A DNA stretch of 64,000 nt from Oncomelania hupensis. Its lineage: Eukaryota > Mollusca > Gastropoda > Littorinimorpha > Pomatiopsidae. The translations under genes and the position numbers were made by a program. Of this stretch, positions 10,405-21,283 are shown piece after piece (positions within the stretch are counted from its first letter, which is position 1; every line of letters begins with the position of its first letter). The notes beneath the pieces are model-generated. The model saw only the letters and a program-made list of their open reading frames with translations, was not told where the DNA came from and ran no database searches. The stretch spans positions 15,218,399 to 15,282,398 of the forward strand of contig CM072522.1 in the NCBI GenBank assembly GCA_036898135.1, written 5' to 3'.

Positions 10405-10680
10405 CACGATGGCGCCGCTGGTTAGGGCGCTAGTTTTTGCGCCTTCAGTCACTTTCTTCTCTGTGAGATGCGTTCGCTTTATAAACCCATGTATTAATAT
10501 GGTTATTGTTATGAATAATATTATTAGGTTTCTATGCTGAAGGTTGCGGGTTCGAAATTTTTGTGACTAATTAGGTACCAGACTTGTTCAGGTCACTGAG
10601 CATTTTTTCTGGGTACTTTGGTTTCCTCCCTCCCTTCAGTAATGGTTTTGAATGCAGTCAGTCTGAAAATGTCAACAACA
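10405..10680 (+). repeat. tRNA-headed SINE with internal insertion
   Basis: An A-box-like GGCGCCGCTGGTTAGGGCGC is separated from the B-box GGTTGCGGGTTCGAA by about 115 bp more than in related copies, so the head seems to be interrupted. The body ends with CTGGGTACTTTGGTTTCC, the same block seen near 33320. It begins just downstream of the locus A stop and could contribute to its 3' UTR. Confidence 0.6.
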
Positions 10681-11589
10681 CACACATTTGATTTCCTATC
10701 TTCTAATAGAAAATGTCCCTGCTTTTATTTACCCCACATGTTTGCGTGATGAATGTGCATTTGTTGTTGTATGTTAGGAATGTATGCAACATGTGGGAGG
10801 GTGCTTTGGTCCAGATTGCAGCCAGTTGAATGGGATTTAGGAATAAGGCGCTGATGTAGCCTCCAGTATTATTATAATTAATATTATGACATATAAACAC
10901 ACACACACATACTTGTAATCAGTCTCACCCATATGCACTCTTCTTCTTTGTTCAATCAACGAGGACCAGCTAGTCATCCCGGGGTTGGGGAAATGTAGCA
11001 CGTTCGTGGGTGGGCAGAGAGTTGATGAGACCGATCTGTTGCACAGGAAGGTTCTCTGGCAGTGATGGATGGCAGGGAATAGTTACTGGTACATGAGGGT
11101 GCCCAGGCCTGCTATTATTGTTCTGAAGCGGCGGTCCTGTGGACCTCATATAATGCGGAACCATGATCAACGCCACATGGTTCTTGGTCTTGGTCCTCCC
11201 AACTACCTGAGTGAAAGATTTACTACACTACACATACACACACAAACACACACACACACACACACACACAAGTGCACAGGCAACTTCTGTTTTTCTCCTA
11301 TCAGTGGGTAATGTTAAAACAAAAGAAATCGTGTGTAAAAATTTACGTGGGCATTTCTTTTTAATTTTAAAAAAAGCATGAATATATAAAATTTGTATCT
11401 GAGTATTTCTTTTTACAGTTTATATGCATTTAAGAAGAATAATGAATATATAAAATTTGCATCTTGGTTTTTTTCTTCCCGTTTTTTATATATACATGGA
11501 TAAAATTAGCATCAGCAGTTTTTAAATGTCATTCTCTCAGTTTGGTTCAGTAAGTGCATTAACATTTCCCTATGAAAAGGATGTTTAAA
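10681..11589. other. intergenic, (CA)n at 11229-11271
   Basis: No gene seen. A GC-richer patch at 10970-11210 has no coding signature. The CA microsatellite at 11229-11271 is the only clear repeat. Confidence 0.5.
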
Positions 11590-11720
11590 GCGCTAACCCA
11601 ACCCACCTTTATTTCCCACTGGGGTTGTTTCAGCAGATCTTTTATGCGGATCGGGGGTTGTCCGGTCCTGATTTGGCTCGGAAGAGTCCGCTGGACCTAA
11701 AGCAACAATAAATCAATCAA
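11590..11720 (+). repeat. family X repeat, 3' end only
   Basis: Matches the last ~120 bp of the longer copies (GGGGTTGTTTCAGCAGATC..., GATTTGGCTCGGAAGAGTCC, CTGGACCTAAAGCAACAAT) and ends in an AATC-rich tail. This 5' truncation with a simple 3' tail is typical of LINE-mediated retroposition. Confidence 0.75.
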
Positions 11721-12227
11721 AAAACCCACCTTTATTTCTGGACTGGTAAACTGACTGACTTCAGACAGCGCTAGTTGAAGAGTTGTAATTTCACATTGGG
11801 CGCTGTTTTACTGCTTAGGCTATGAGGATTTGCTACTCTTGTTACTTTACACTTCATTTTGGTTGGTGTCATTCTGTTCAATGCGTGTTTCTCTTTGAAG
11901 TATTTTTTAATTGTATTTATAACTTTGATTGTATGGACCGTATTGATTAAGGTAAAAATTACGTACAGTGCTGTTGTCATTCCTTTAAAATGTTGAAATT
12001 AAAACAAAAGTCATGTGTCCAATGTTTTAGTTTTGTTTAGTGATTTAGTTTATTGGTTTATTTTTAAAAATATATTTTTACAAAAACATTATTGTCAGGG
12101 AATGAACTTTTGTACATAGTAGCAAAATTTTAAGTTTTTTTTTTTGTTTTTTTTTTTTTAATTAAAGGACATCTTTATTTGTCATGGGTTTCATATTTAG
12201 ACTTTTGACCCACACGCCTTAGCTCGA
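11721..12227. other. AT-rich intergenic stretch
   Basis: No gene or structured repeat seen apart from T- and A-rich runs at 12131-12160. Confidence 0.5.
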
Positions 12228-12480
12228 TCGTAGATGCCGTAGCTCTGTGGAAGAAAGTTCACCTTGCACACTGATAACTCAGGATCGAATCCCATGAAGG
12301 GCGAGATACCAGTGGCCCATTTTCACTGTCCATGTTAGCAGTATGGTTGCCCTGGTGGTTCAGTGTTGATTTAGGTCCCTACCCCCATTTTATTTCCCTG
12401 GGATGGTTATCCCTGTCTGCCGTTTCCCCACTGGTGGGTGTGTATGTTAAGCTTCAATGTTCATTCGTAGACTGTAAGCC
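12228..12480 (+). repeat. tRNA-headed SINE
   Basis: A-box-like GTAGCTCTGTGGAAG and B-box GGATCGAATCCCA are about 50 bp apart. A non-tRNA body containing TTTATTTCCCTGGGATGG follows. Confidence 0.55.
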
Positions 12481-12697
12481 TATATGATATAACATGTGAT
12501 TCATATTTTGTCTGTCCTACTGTAAAGATTGTTAATATTATGGATTGGTCAGAATAATTCTCCATTCGTGTAGCAGTTATTTCAATAATGTGTCATCTTT
12601 CATGTTTGCTTGATGTTGATATCAGTGTGGCAGTGAAATAAACTGTTCAAAATGAAAGGCTACAGAATAAAGTGTGTGTGGATTTTTTGTCTCTGAC

Positions 12698-12741
<44 letters not shown>

Positions 12742-13189
12742 GTTTACATGGCGTTATTTGGATAAACTAGTGAACATCAACATACCTTGTTTTGACAGCC
12801 CTTATTGTTTTGACGTCAAACCAATGATCCGTGAGGGTTAGGGCTGTGTTTGTGTTAGGGTTTGGGTTAGCGTTAGAACACTCAAAAGTACTTAAAAAAG
12901 GGGACAAAATATGACCCATTGTCAACACAACGTATGTGGCGTTTCATGAAAGTCATAATAACACCGTGAAAACAAGTATGTGTGTGCATGTGAAAAATGT
13001 ATTCTCTCTGTGAAATTGGTGGAATGAAATGAATTTTGTTAAACATCAATACAATTTACTGAGAATTGAAAAAAACAAAACAATGAATCATCAGGATGAA
13101 TGAAAATGATTAAAACAACTAAAATAAATTAACATGAATAAAATATTTTGATAAAGATGGATGATAATAACATGAATAAATAAATTCCT
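12481..13189. other. intergenic with (TG)n and TTAGGG-like words
   Basis: (TG)n spans 12699-12738. Degenerate GTTAGGG words cluster at 12836-12875. The rest is AT-rich and carries no gene that I can support. Confidence 0.5.
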
Positions 13190-13797
13190 CCGTGGGGGTG
13201 CCGGGGGTTTCAGTATAAATAGTATCCCCACTTTCTGGAAATTTAGTACTTTAAATTTTCACTGTTGTTGTCTTTCTCCTTTGTTCATTCTCATTCCTAC
13301 TCTGTTCTATCAATCTACTATACTATCTTCTTCTTCGCAAGACCAGTCACCTACCCTTTTTCTTGAAAACTCTTTTGGGACAAAACTCATTTGTGTGTGA
13401 GGTCTGCTGGATCAGCTTGGGAATATTGGACGCTTTCTGCCAGGTGGTCACTGGGGCTTCCAATTAATGATGTTATTATTTGGCAATGTAGGCATTTTAT
13501 ATGTTTGTGTTTTGTTGATATTTTATAATGATGTTTATATTCTATTTTGTTTTTGTAAACGGGGGTTCGATAAATTAGAGTATAGCCTCAGCTTCCCCTG
13601 TGTGGGATGTCTTTATTATAAAGTGACTGGCTGGTGGAGTGCCTTCAGTGTTACCACTAGGGGTGTTTTGGCAGATCTTTTATGCGGATCAGGGGCGAGT
13701 CCTCTTTCAGCCAAGTTATGGTCTTGATTTTGTGGTCATGATTCGGCTCTTTGCAGTCCACTGGACCCTGTAAGCATTGAATAACTAACTAACTAAT
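13190..13797 (+). repeat. family X repeat, long copy with TATA box
   Basis: Starts with GGGGGTGCCGGGGGTTTCAG, then TATAAATAG at 13213, then CCCCACTTTCTGGAAATTTAG. The body and 3' end match the copies at 31035, 46150 (minus) and 46995. The tail is CTAACTAACTAATAAATAA. It has no long open frame. The conserved TATA-box and 3' simple tail suggest a pol II-transcribed, retroposed element of unknown class. Confidence 0.75.
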
Positions 13798-13907
13798 AAA
13801 TAAATTAACGTATGAATTACGCCTTAACAAATATTTTGTTAAAGATGGATGATATTTTGATATACATTAAAAATGTAATATTTTGATAAGATGGTGATAA
13901 TAATAAT

Positions 13908-14115
13908 TGTAGATTATAGTCACATGACACTGGAGCGTATAGTCGACTACTGGTCACATTATTCTGACACTAGCGAACCAGTTGATGGTAATGGGGAAAA
14001 TAATGTGGGAATGCGAAAATAATATGATCAGACGCTGGCCAATCCAGGATTCGAACCACGGACCTTTCGGTTAATAGCAAGCCCCTCTACCAACTTAGCT
14101 ACCCGGTCTTGCATA
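13908..14115 (-). repeat. tRNA-Thr-like SINE
   Basis: On the minus strand: CCGGGTAGCTAAGTTGG (A-box), an anticodon-loop-like CTATTAA, GTGGTTCGAATCCTGG (B-box), then a body ending TGACTATAATCTACA. The same order and body occur on the plus strand at 52473-52665, which defines a family. In that copy the loop reads CTAGTAA, i.e. a Thr(AGT)-like anticodon. Confidence 0.8.
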
Positions 14116-14394
14116 GTGTTAATAATAAAACAAGTTAACATAAATTATGGATGATAATAATAACAAAATGGATAACTAAATTAACATATAAATTATAAAT
14201 ACAATATTTTTGATAAAGATGGAGGATAATAATACACTAAATAAATTAAGTGACATATAAATGCAAATAAAATATTTTGGTGATGGAGAAGGAAGTAAAG
14301 TAGTCGAAAAAGCAGCTTCTCAATGTGATATGAAGCCACTAAAGAGATCAACTTTTTTTTTTCATGGAGCTTTACTTACCTCCCCTCACCTGCA

Positions 14395-14398
<4 letters not shown>

Positions 14399-14471
<73 letters not shown>

Positions 14472-14484
14472 TTTCTCTCTCTCT
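14399..14484. repeat. (CT)n microsatellite
   Basis: About 85 bp of nearly pure CT, ending with interruptions (CCCTCTTTCTCT). Confidence 0.95.
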
Positions 14485-15347
14485 GTACAATGAAATTAAA
14501 CAACTATGTACTAAAGGATGATCATCATGACAGTATTCACTTTTGGTACCGTGATGTATTATTTATTTATGTAATTATTTATTTATCCATTACAGGCAAT
14601 TTGATATAGCGCATTATATTCAACAACTCTATGTGCTTTAAATACATTTGATTACATAACAAAGTGGCTCCCAGCTTCAGATACCTTGTATTAGAGTATG
14701 GAGTTTTCGTTAGAAATGCAATCTCCCCATATCCAGTATCTATATTTTATTTTATTTTGAGTTATTGATGTAATTTATTTTTATGAATTTATTTTGTTTA
14801 ATATTTTATTGAATTTTTAATTTTTTTTATATATGTTTGTATTTATGTATTTTATTTCTGTATTAATTAATTTATTTTTGTTGTTGCCTAATATCATTAT
14901 GGTTAAAAGATTACATCTTGAAGAACTACTATTACTATACGCTTATGTGTCCGGGGACGTTAATCTACTCAAGTCAAGTCAAGTACTATATGTGTTGAAT
15001 TTATTTTGATTTCATGCATGATTAATTTTTTTTTAATGCTGGTCTTTATGTATAATTTTTTTTAATTTAAAAAAATAATAATAAACAGGGTGATTACCTT
15101 TTAAATTTAAAAACAAACAAAACACACACACACATTGCTTTCCTTTCTGTCATGTCAAACAACATCAAAGCAAGCGACATTCCTTACTTACAAATTAGCT
15201 TTGTCCATTTGACATGACACCATGTTGCAAACAAAAATTGACATTGGTGGTCCACACATCCACATACAGGTCGACAAAAGTCAATTTTGGCAATAAAAGA
15301 GTTCATGGATGATCATCCTAAATGATCAGAATAATGATGTGACAGTG
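14485..15347. other. AT-rich intergenic stretch
   Basis: Over 70% A+T by eye. A short (AAGTC)n run (CAAGTCAAGTCAAGT) at 14968-14983 matches, inverted, the (TTGAC)n LINE tail at 40577. No gene is seen. Confidence 0.5.
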
Positions 15348-15350
15348 TTG

Positions 15351-15423
<73 letters not shown>

Positions 15424-16247
15424 TAGTAATAATAATAACTATTATTATTATTATTATTATTATTTATATATTTATTTTTTTTAATTATTTTTTTTTCTAA
15501 ACAGATGATGATAATGATAATAATGATAAGAGAATAATAGTTAGCAAAATCAATCAAGTTCTCATTCAATTTACGTGTTTTTTCGCATGCTTCAGCATCC
15601 CTATAACGTTCGTTTCGTGGTTAATTATACAGGTGCTATATGCATCCCTATAATATTAATAATACTAATACTACTATTACTACTACTACTACTACTACTC
15701 CTACTTATTATTATTATTAGTAGTAGTAGTAGTTGTTTTATTGTTTAGTAAGTAGTAGTAGTAGTATAGTTAGTAGTAGTATGTAGTAGTAGTAGTAGTA
15801 GTTGTAGTTTTTAATTACTTTTTTTAAAAATTGATGATGATGAACAGACGATGATGGTAATCATAATAATGAGAAGAGAATAACATTTAGCAAAATCAAT
15901 CTAGCTCTCATTCAATTCAGTGTTTTTCGCATGCTTCACACTCTATAACATAATAATAATTATTAATAATAGTAATAATAATATAATTAATAATAATAAT
16001 ATAATTTAATTATTATTATTATTATTATTTATTATTATTTATTATTAGTATAATTAATAATTAACATTAGTAGAATTATATCATATCATAAGAGTATAAA
16101 AATAATTATTGATGCATAATTAATTTTTTAGATATGATTCATCATGTTTTTCATGCTTCAGCATAAAAGAATATTTATATAAAATAACAATAAAAATAAT
16201 AATAATAATAATAATTAATAATAATATAATAAATAATAAATATATTA

Positions 16248-16296
<49 letters not shown>

Positions 16297-16330
16297 TATT
16301 ATTAATTAATCATTATCAACATAAGCCAGA
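15348..16330. repeat. cluster of AAT/ATT/ACT/AGT trinucleotide microsatellites
   Basis: A block of about 980 bp: (AAT)n at 15348-15420, switching to (ATT)n by 15465; (ACT)n then (AGT)n at 15670-15810; and further AAT/ATT runs to 16305. The repeated words CAGATGATGATAATGATAATAATGA and CATGCTTCAGCAT-like words at about 15510, 15850 and 16150 (each cited only as position) suggest that one unit was duplicated about three times. Complementary triplet runs could fold into long hairpins. Confidence 0.85.
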
Positions 16331-16899
16331 AATAAAAAAAAATAATCAATAGCGAGTTGCATTGCAGCCACTGAACTAAATAATTCTTTTAGATCAGTGA
16401 TTGCAGCGAGTGGCTGACTGGCGTTGTTTCGTATGCAAGTACAAAGCAACGTAGGGAGGGGGAGGAGAGGGGAGGGGGAAGAAAAAAAAGAAAAAGAAAA
16501 GGACGTTCTGCGCCTGGGCATTAAGATATCCTAGGCTAAAATCGAAAGGAGGATAAGTCCACAATGTTGGCAGCCTTGATGTACTCGTAGAAAAGTATCT
16601 ATTTTTCCATAGACCAATATAATATAAGTATATTATTGGTCTATGATTTTTCCAACTCGCCAAAGTCACGTGACGGAATGCTTGTTTTTGCGTTGTGCAA
16701 CGGAACTCATCGCATATTTTCGTGTGTACCCGTGACTACTCGCTTCAATGCAACTCGCTACAGGTTGATGCTGATTCGTTAATCGCCCGAACATCTTGAC
16801 CTGCCCAATAATTCATTATTTTAAAAATTATAAACGAACACTATACTCCCGGTGGTCAGGATACATCCTTCAAGTTCCGGGTCTCCTAGTTTATCCGAG
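16331..16899. other. intergenic with a short perfect hairpin
   Basis: CATAGACCAATATAAT at 16610 and its complement ATTATTGGTCTATG near 16645 form a hairpin of about 16 bp per arm. A polypurine run (GGGAGGGGGAGGAGAGGGGA) lies at 16453. No gene is seen. Confidence 0.55.
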
Positions 16900-17060
16900 C
16901 GCCTTTGCGCATGCGCCAGGTCATGTCGGGCCGGCTTTTTCACGAAGTTCTTAGGCGTCATAACCCTAACCCTAACCCAAACCCTAACCCTAAACTCTTA
17001 ACTCTAACCCAAACCCTAACCCTTACGAAGACTATGATAGCACTGTGCGCATGCGTCGAA
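16900..17060. promoter_or_regulatory. NRF1-type sites flanking telomere-like repeats
   Basis: TGCGCATGCGCC at about 16908 fits the NRF1 consensus (YGCGCAYGCGCR). A near-match TGCGCATGCGTC lies at about 17047. Between them are degenerate (CCCTAA)n words at 16963-17022. A CCAAT box (ACCAATCAG) lies at 17077. It is promoter-like, but I find no adjacent gene, so the role is inferred only. Confidence 0.4.
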
Positions 17061-17435
17061 TTTTGTAACGCGTCGACCAATCAGAATGCTTTCATTCGCT
17101 CCCAGCCCAGCTAAGATACTAGGAACTGTGACGATGTCACACCGGAACTCGAGACCGTATCAAGGACCGTATACCGAGATGGGACAGAAAGCGCGGTTTC
17201 TGCAAGAGTTACCTCTCTTAGCTAATGTATGACAAATCTTATAATACTGCGCTTGGATGCTGTTGTTCAATGTTTGAATGAAAAATAGTCTTTTATTCGT
17301 ATCAATTATTTAACCTAACTTCTAAATTGTTTATTTTATGTTTTATTTTGTCTAATTTTAGTTCATGCTTGAAATTGTTATGATACGTTGCTCTCAAGTA
17401 TTATAATTATGGTAGCAGGAGCCTGTTAAACAAGA
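17061..17435. other. intergenic, no gene seen
   Basis: A GC-richer first part (GACGATGTCACACCGGAACT) is followed by AT-rich DNA up to the start of RTE copy C. Confidence 0.5.
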
Positions 17436-18535
17436 ATAGACTTCAAGAAAGCGTTTGACCGAGTCTGGCACGGAGCTCTGTGGGCAACCATGAGAGTGTA
17501 CAACATCAGGCCTAAAATTATTGAAGCCATCAAAAGCCTGTATGACCAGGCTACCAATGCAGTCCTCTACAACAGTGCCATTGGGAACTGGTTAAGAACA
17601 ACAATCGGTGTGCGTCAAGGATACCTACTCTCTCCAAAACTCTTCAAGATCTTTCTAGAGCATATCATGTCAGATGCCCTTGCAGATCACGAAAGCACAG
17701 TCAGCATAGGGGGTAGAGCAATCTCCAACCTCCGTTTTGCAGGTGACATTGATGGATTGGCTGGAGAGGAACAAGAACTTGAACAGCTGGTACAGAGGCT
17801 TGACAGAGCCTATGGAATGGAAATAAATGCAGAGAAGACCAAAATGATGACCACCAACACCAAAGGTATCAACATGGACATCAAAGTCCAAGGCCAATCC
17901 CTCAATACAGTGCATAGCTTCAAATATTTAGGAGCCATTGTATCAGACAGGTCCCGGCAGGAAGTCCTGTCCAGGATCGCACAAACAACTGCTGGCCTGA
18001 CAAGGTTGAAGCCCATTTGGAAAGACAGGACCATCATCCTACATTCCAAGGTAAGGCTGCTGCGCTCCCTTGTCATCTACATATTCCTCTATGCTTGCGA
18101 AACATGGACCTCACAGCAGATCTACAACGAAGAATACGAAGCATGGAAATGAGGTGCTACAGAAGACTTCTGGGCATTTCCTATACCCAGCACATCACCA
18201 ACAACGAAGTCCAACAGACCACCCCACAAGCCATTGGACAACACGATGGCATGCTCACAGTGGTGAAGAAATGGAAGTCCCGATGGTATGGTCACGTCAC
18301 CAGAGCATCAGGCCTTGCAAAAACCATCCTGCAAAGCACGGTGCAAGGAGGCAGAAGGAGAGGGAGAAAGAAAAAGAGGTGGGAGGACAACATTCGAGAA
18401 TGGACTTATTTAACACTGAATGAAGCCACGAGGGTTGCTGAGAACAGAGAAATATGGAGTACGCTGGTTGAACGATCATCTGTGGTGCCCCAACGACCTT
18501 TGAGTTACGGGATAGGATAGAATAGGATAGGAAAG
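17436..18535 (+). mobile_element. RTE-clade LINE, copy C (5' truncated)
   Basis: Begins at the block ATAGACTTCAAGAAAGCG (DFKKAFDRVWHG) and runs to the tail GGGATAGGATAGAATAGGAT. This copy is uninterrupted at the point where copy A carries its 1.55-kb insertion, so it serves as the empty-site reference. The FADD box reads FAGD and one frameshift lies near 18110, so the encoded protein is dead. Confidence 0.88.
17490..18520 (+). pseudogene. RTE reverse transcriptase, copy C
   Basis: A first frame (17490-18152) covers the GVRQG and LRFAGD blocks to YACETWTS. After a one-base loss near 18110 the second frame continues to 18520 with the QHITNNEVQQ, WYGHVTRAS and KKRWEDNIREW blocks. Substitution of the first catalytic Asp (FAGD) and the frameshift mark it as a pseudogene. 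Confidence 0.8.
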
Positions 18536-20519
18536 CGAGCCTGCTGATAGTTTGAAGCCATCGCCGGATTGGTCACCCATGTTTGCAGCTTCCTGCTATT
18601 CTGCCCTTTGTACTTCGATCCATGGTTTGTCGTGCGAGAGTAAGCTCAGAGAGAGAGAGAGAGAGAGAGAACAGTGAAATGAATGTTGAAAGAAAGTTGG
18701 CATGTGCAGTTTTATTTTATTTTATATTTTCATATATGTAGCTGATATATATACATCACAAATATTCTTGTATTATATTGAGGAAAACAGAATCTTTTTG
18801 ATGTTGTTTTTTGTCCCCTGCTGGCTGGGTTATAGTTTCCAAAATACGATTTTACACATCACAAGCAAAACAAAACAATAAATAAGATGTATAACTTAGG
18901 AAAAATATATACGTATGATATAAACCATATGGATTCGTATTCGTACTTAATTCACTCATGCATTAATTACTTCGTTGAGGAGAGAAGAGGAAGGAGGTAT
19001 AGCACATGGAGAGCGAAAATGCTGAAATTCTTCTGGTGAAAATAGGTCTAGTCTAGAATTAGAATTACAGTTAACCCTAACATGAGCCATAACCCTAACC
19101 CTAATCTAAATTCTAACTAACTGTAATCCTAATGCTAAATATCAACCTTTGCCGTTAAAATTTTACTCTGTATCTTTGCGTAATAAGATAAAGATAATGC
19201 ACACAACGATGAGCGAATCGACGTACATGCTCCTAATATTACCTCCAGAATTTGGGCTTTTCCATGGTGCAGGTTGGACAGGGGGTATGGGGAGAAAGAA
19301 AGGGAATTTAGGAGCGTTTGGACATATCTTTGGGGAGAGGGGGATCGAGTGCTACCGAGAGACATAGGATCAAGGTTTTATGTTGGGTGGTAGAAAATCA
19401 TTTTTGTGTGAGAAATAAAGGGGATCGAGGGGGAGGGAGTTGTGAATGTGTCAAGCAAATTAATATTTATGGGTGTAACTGTTTATAGTGTTGTATATAT
19501 TGTATCTGATAATCACTGATATAGTAATAATTGAAGAATGCTGGATGTATTTGTATTTTGCTTTTTTTTTCCTCCTCCTCCTCCTTTCTCTCTCTTGTCG
19601 TCTTTTTATATACACAAGTAGTCTATACTTTGTATAGTTTCACTACACGTGTACAACACGAGAAAATTAACAAAGAATGTCGTACTTTCTTTGATATTCT
19701 TTTAGGCCTATAATGAGAGGTAATTAGATCGAATAGTTTATCAATAGTTTATTATTGAACATCCCGATTGTTAAAACCTGATCTGGAGAGGTCTTTACTG
19801 TAGCCAAGGGTCGTAAAGCTCGGGGAAAGGGACAATGCACTAAAGCATGGTTTACCGTTTTAGATCTTTTCAAAACAGTTCGCATGCACTGAGCATATAT
19901 TTACTAATCAGAAATTAGTCATGTCAGCAGTTGATCGGACTTGACATGCAACTGAAAGTGGTTTTTTCTTCTTCTCTAATTGTGCTATCATATGATCAGT
20001 TAGTCCTGTCAACAGTCGATCGACCTTGACCTGAATCTGAGTCTGGTTTTTTCCACTGTGCTATCGTACGATTATTACAGAGTTGCGCGCGCACGTAAGC
20101 TGAACAGGAGAAAACAGGACCATATAAGGTAATGTTCACGATCCCACCAACCAATCAGCAGCCACGCAGCGGTCCTAGGGGGAAAAAAACAGCCAGCACA
20201 GAGCCCCGGCCAGCCTTCGTCAACACTGCGCACTTCCTGGGGGCTGGAGGTGGGGGAAAATGAGCTCAAAATGACATACTTTCCAGCCTTGTAACTGGTG
20301 CTCTCAGCACGTCTCCAGCACGTGGGCTTTTAGCACGCACCTACAGTGCCATATGCAGGGTTTGGCAATTCGCCCATTAACGCTTACGAAACAGGATGTT
20401 AAACCTGTTTTATCCTGCTTGACAGATAAAAATAATATGTACAACTAAAGCTGGCAAAGAATTCCAGACTGGAATGGTTCGGGGAAAGAAATTATAACGT
20501 AAAATTCGGAATATTGAGC
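18536..20519. other. intergenic, several promoter-like patches
   Basis: Holds a short (GA)n at 18650-18670, CCCTAA-like words at 19090-19105 and a GC-rich patch at 20080-20260 with CCAATCAG and GCGCGCGC words. No coding signature was recognised. Confidence 0.45.
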
Positions 20520-20528
20520 ACAACAGTG

Positions 20529-20830
20529 TATAAGCCGCATCTTTTAAATGTTAAAACAACAGGATTTTATAGTTGCACTCAAGACGCGGTGTTTTATAAG
20601 CCGCAAAAGTTACACACACCGAGCAAAAACGTCCACATATTAGTCACAGGAATTTTATATAAGCCGCATCCCCTAAATGTTAAACAAAAAGTCAGGAATT
20701 TAGTCACCCCAGAAGTTATAAGCCGCAGAAGTTGCATACACACACACACACACACACACACATACAAACACACACACAAACCAAGAATTCAAACCTCCAT
20801 AAATTATACACAGAAATTGAGAAACCCGAC
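20529..20830. repeat. degenerate direct repeats with TATAAGCCGC words, then (CA)n
   Basis: TATAAGCCGCATC followed by TAAATGTTAAA occurs at 20529 and again at 20655. Further TATAAGCCGCA words lie at 20601 and 20717. The unit is therefore about 126 bp, present about twice. (CA)n follows at 20739-20780. A single TATAAGCCGCG word at 54046 may come from the same repeat. Confidence 0.6.
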
Positions 20831-21142
20831 AGTCAAAAATTAAGTGACAAAGTAACAGGAAATTTCATAAACAGCAAGGTTGGTTTCCCTATGATGGACG
20901 TTGTCTAAGATAGCACATGTGAGCGATCAACTAAATATTTCGTGTGTGTAAAAGTCGTGTGTACGTTTGGAGGGAAAAAAAACAACACACCGCAAGCAGT
21001 TAACAGTAGAGCACTTTTTTTAAAAAGAGTTTCGAATTCACAAAGGATTAAAACCAATTTTAGAAAATAACAGACTGAAGGCTACAGCATGATTTGATTT
21101 GAACGTGTAGAATAAATCCACACAAGGTGCAGGGTCTAAGTT

Positions 21143-21283
21143 AGGGTGGCGCAGTAGGCCTATAGTGCAGTGGTTTGGGCACATGCTAACAATGATTCAT
21201 GTTAACACAACGTTGGGAAGGGTTAGTACTTGGATGGGTGACCATGCCCGGAAGGCAACCACCAAACGACACAAACAAAAGAC
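21143..21283 (+). repeat. 5S rRNA-headed SINE, left part
   Basis: GGTTAGTACTTGGATGGGTG at about 21217 is almost identical to the 5S rRNA internal promoter (GTTAGTACTTGGATGGGAG). The element is a 5S-derived (SINE3-like) retroposon, or less likely a 5S pseudogene with unrelated flanks. It is interrupted by the piggyBac insertion at TTAA 21284 and appears to resume at 23738. Confidence 0.65.

Noticed and set aside
14261..14609. Ser-Leu repeat proteins
   Set aside because: Translation of (CT)n.
15309..15569. Poly-Ile and poly-Tyr frames
   Set aside because: Translation of (AAT)n/(ATT)n.
16963..17022. True telomere or chromosome end
   Set aside because: Short, degenerate and followed by ordinary unique and transposon sequence on both sides.
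16905..17114. Open frame with NPNPNPN and LTLTQTLTLT runs
   Set aside because: Translation of degenerate telomere-like repeats.
21190..21260. Functional 5S rRNA gene
   Set aside because: Only the internal promoter region matches; the rest of the 120-nt molecule is not recognisable.
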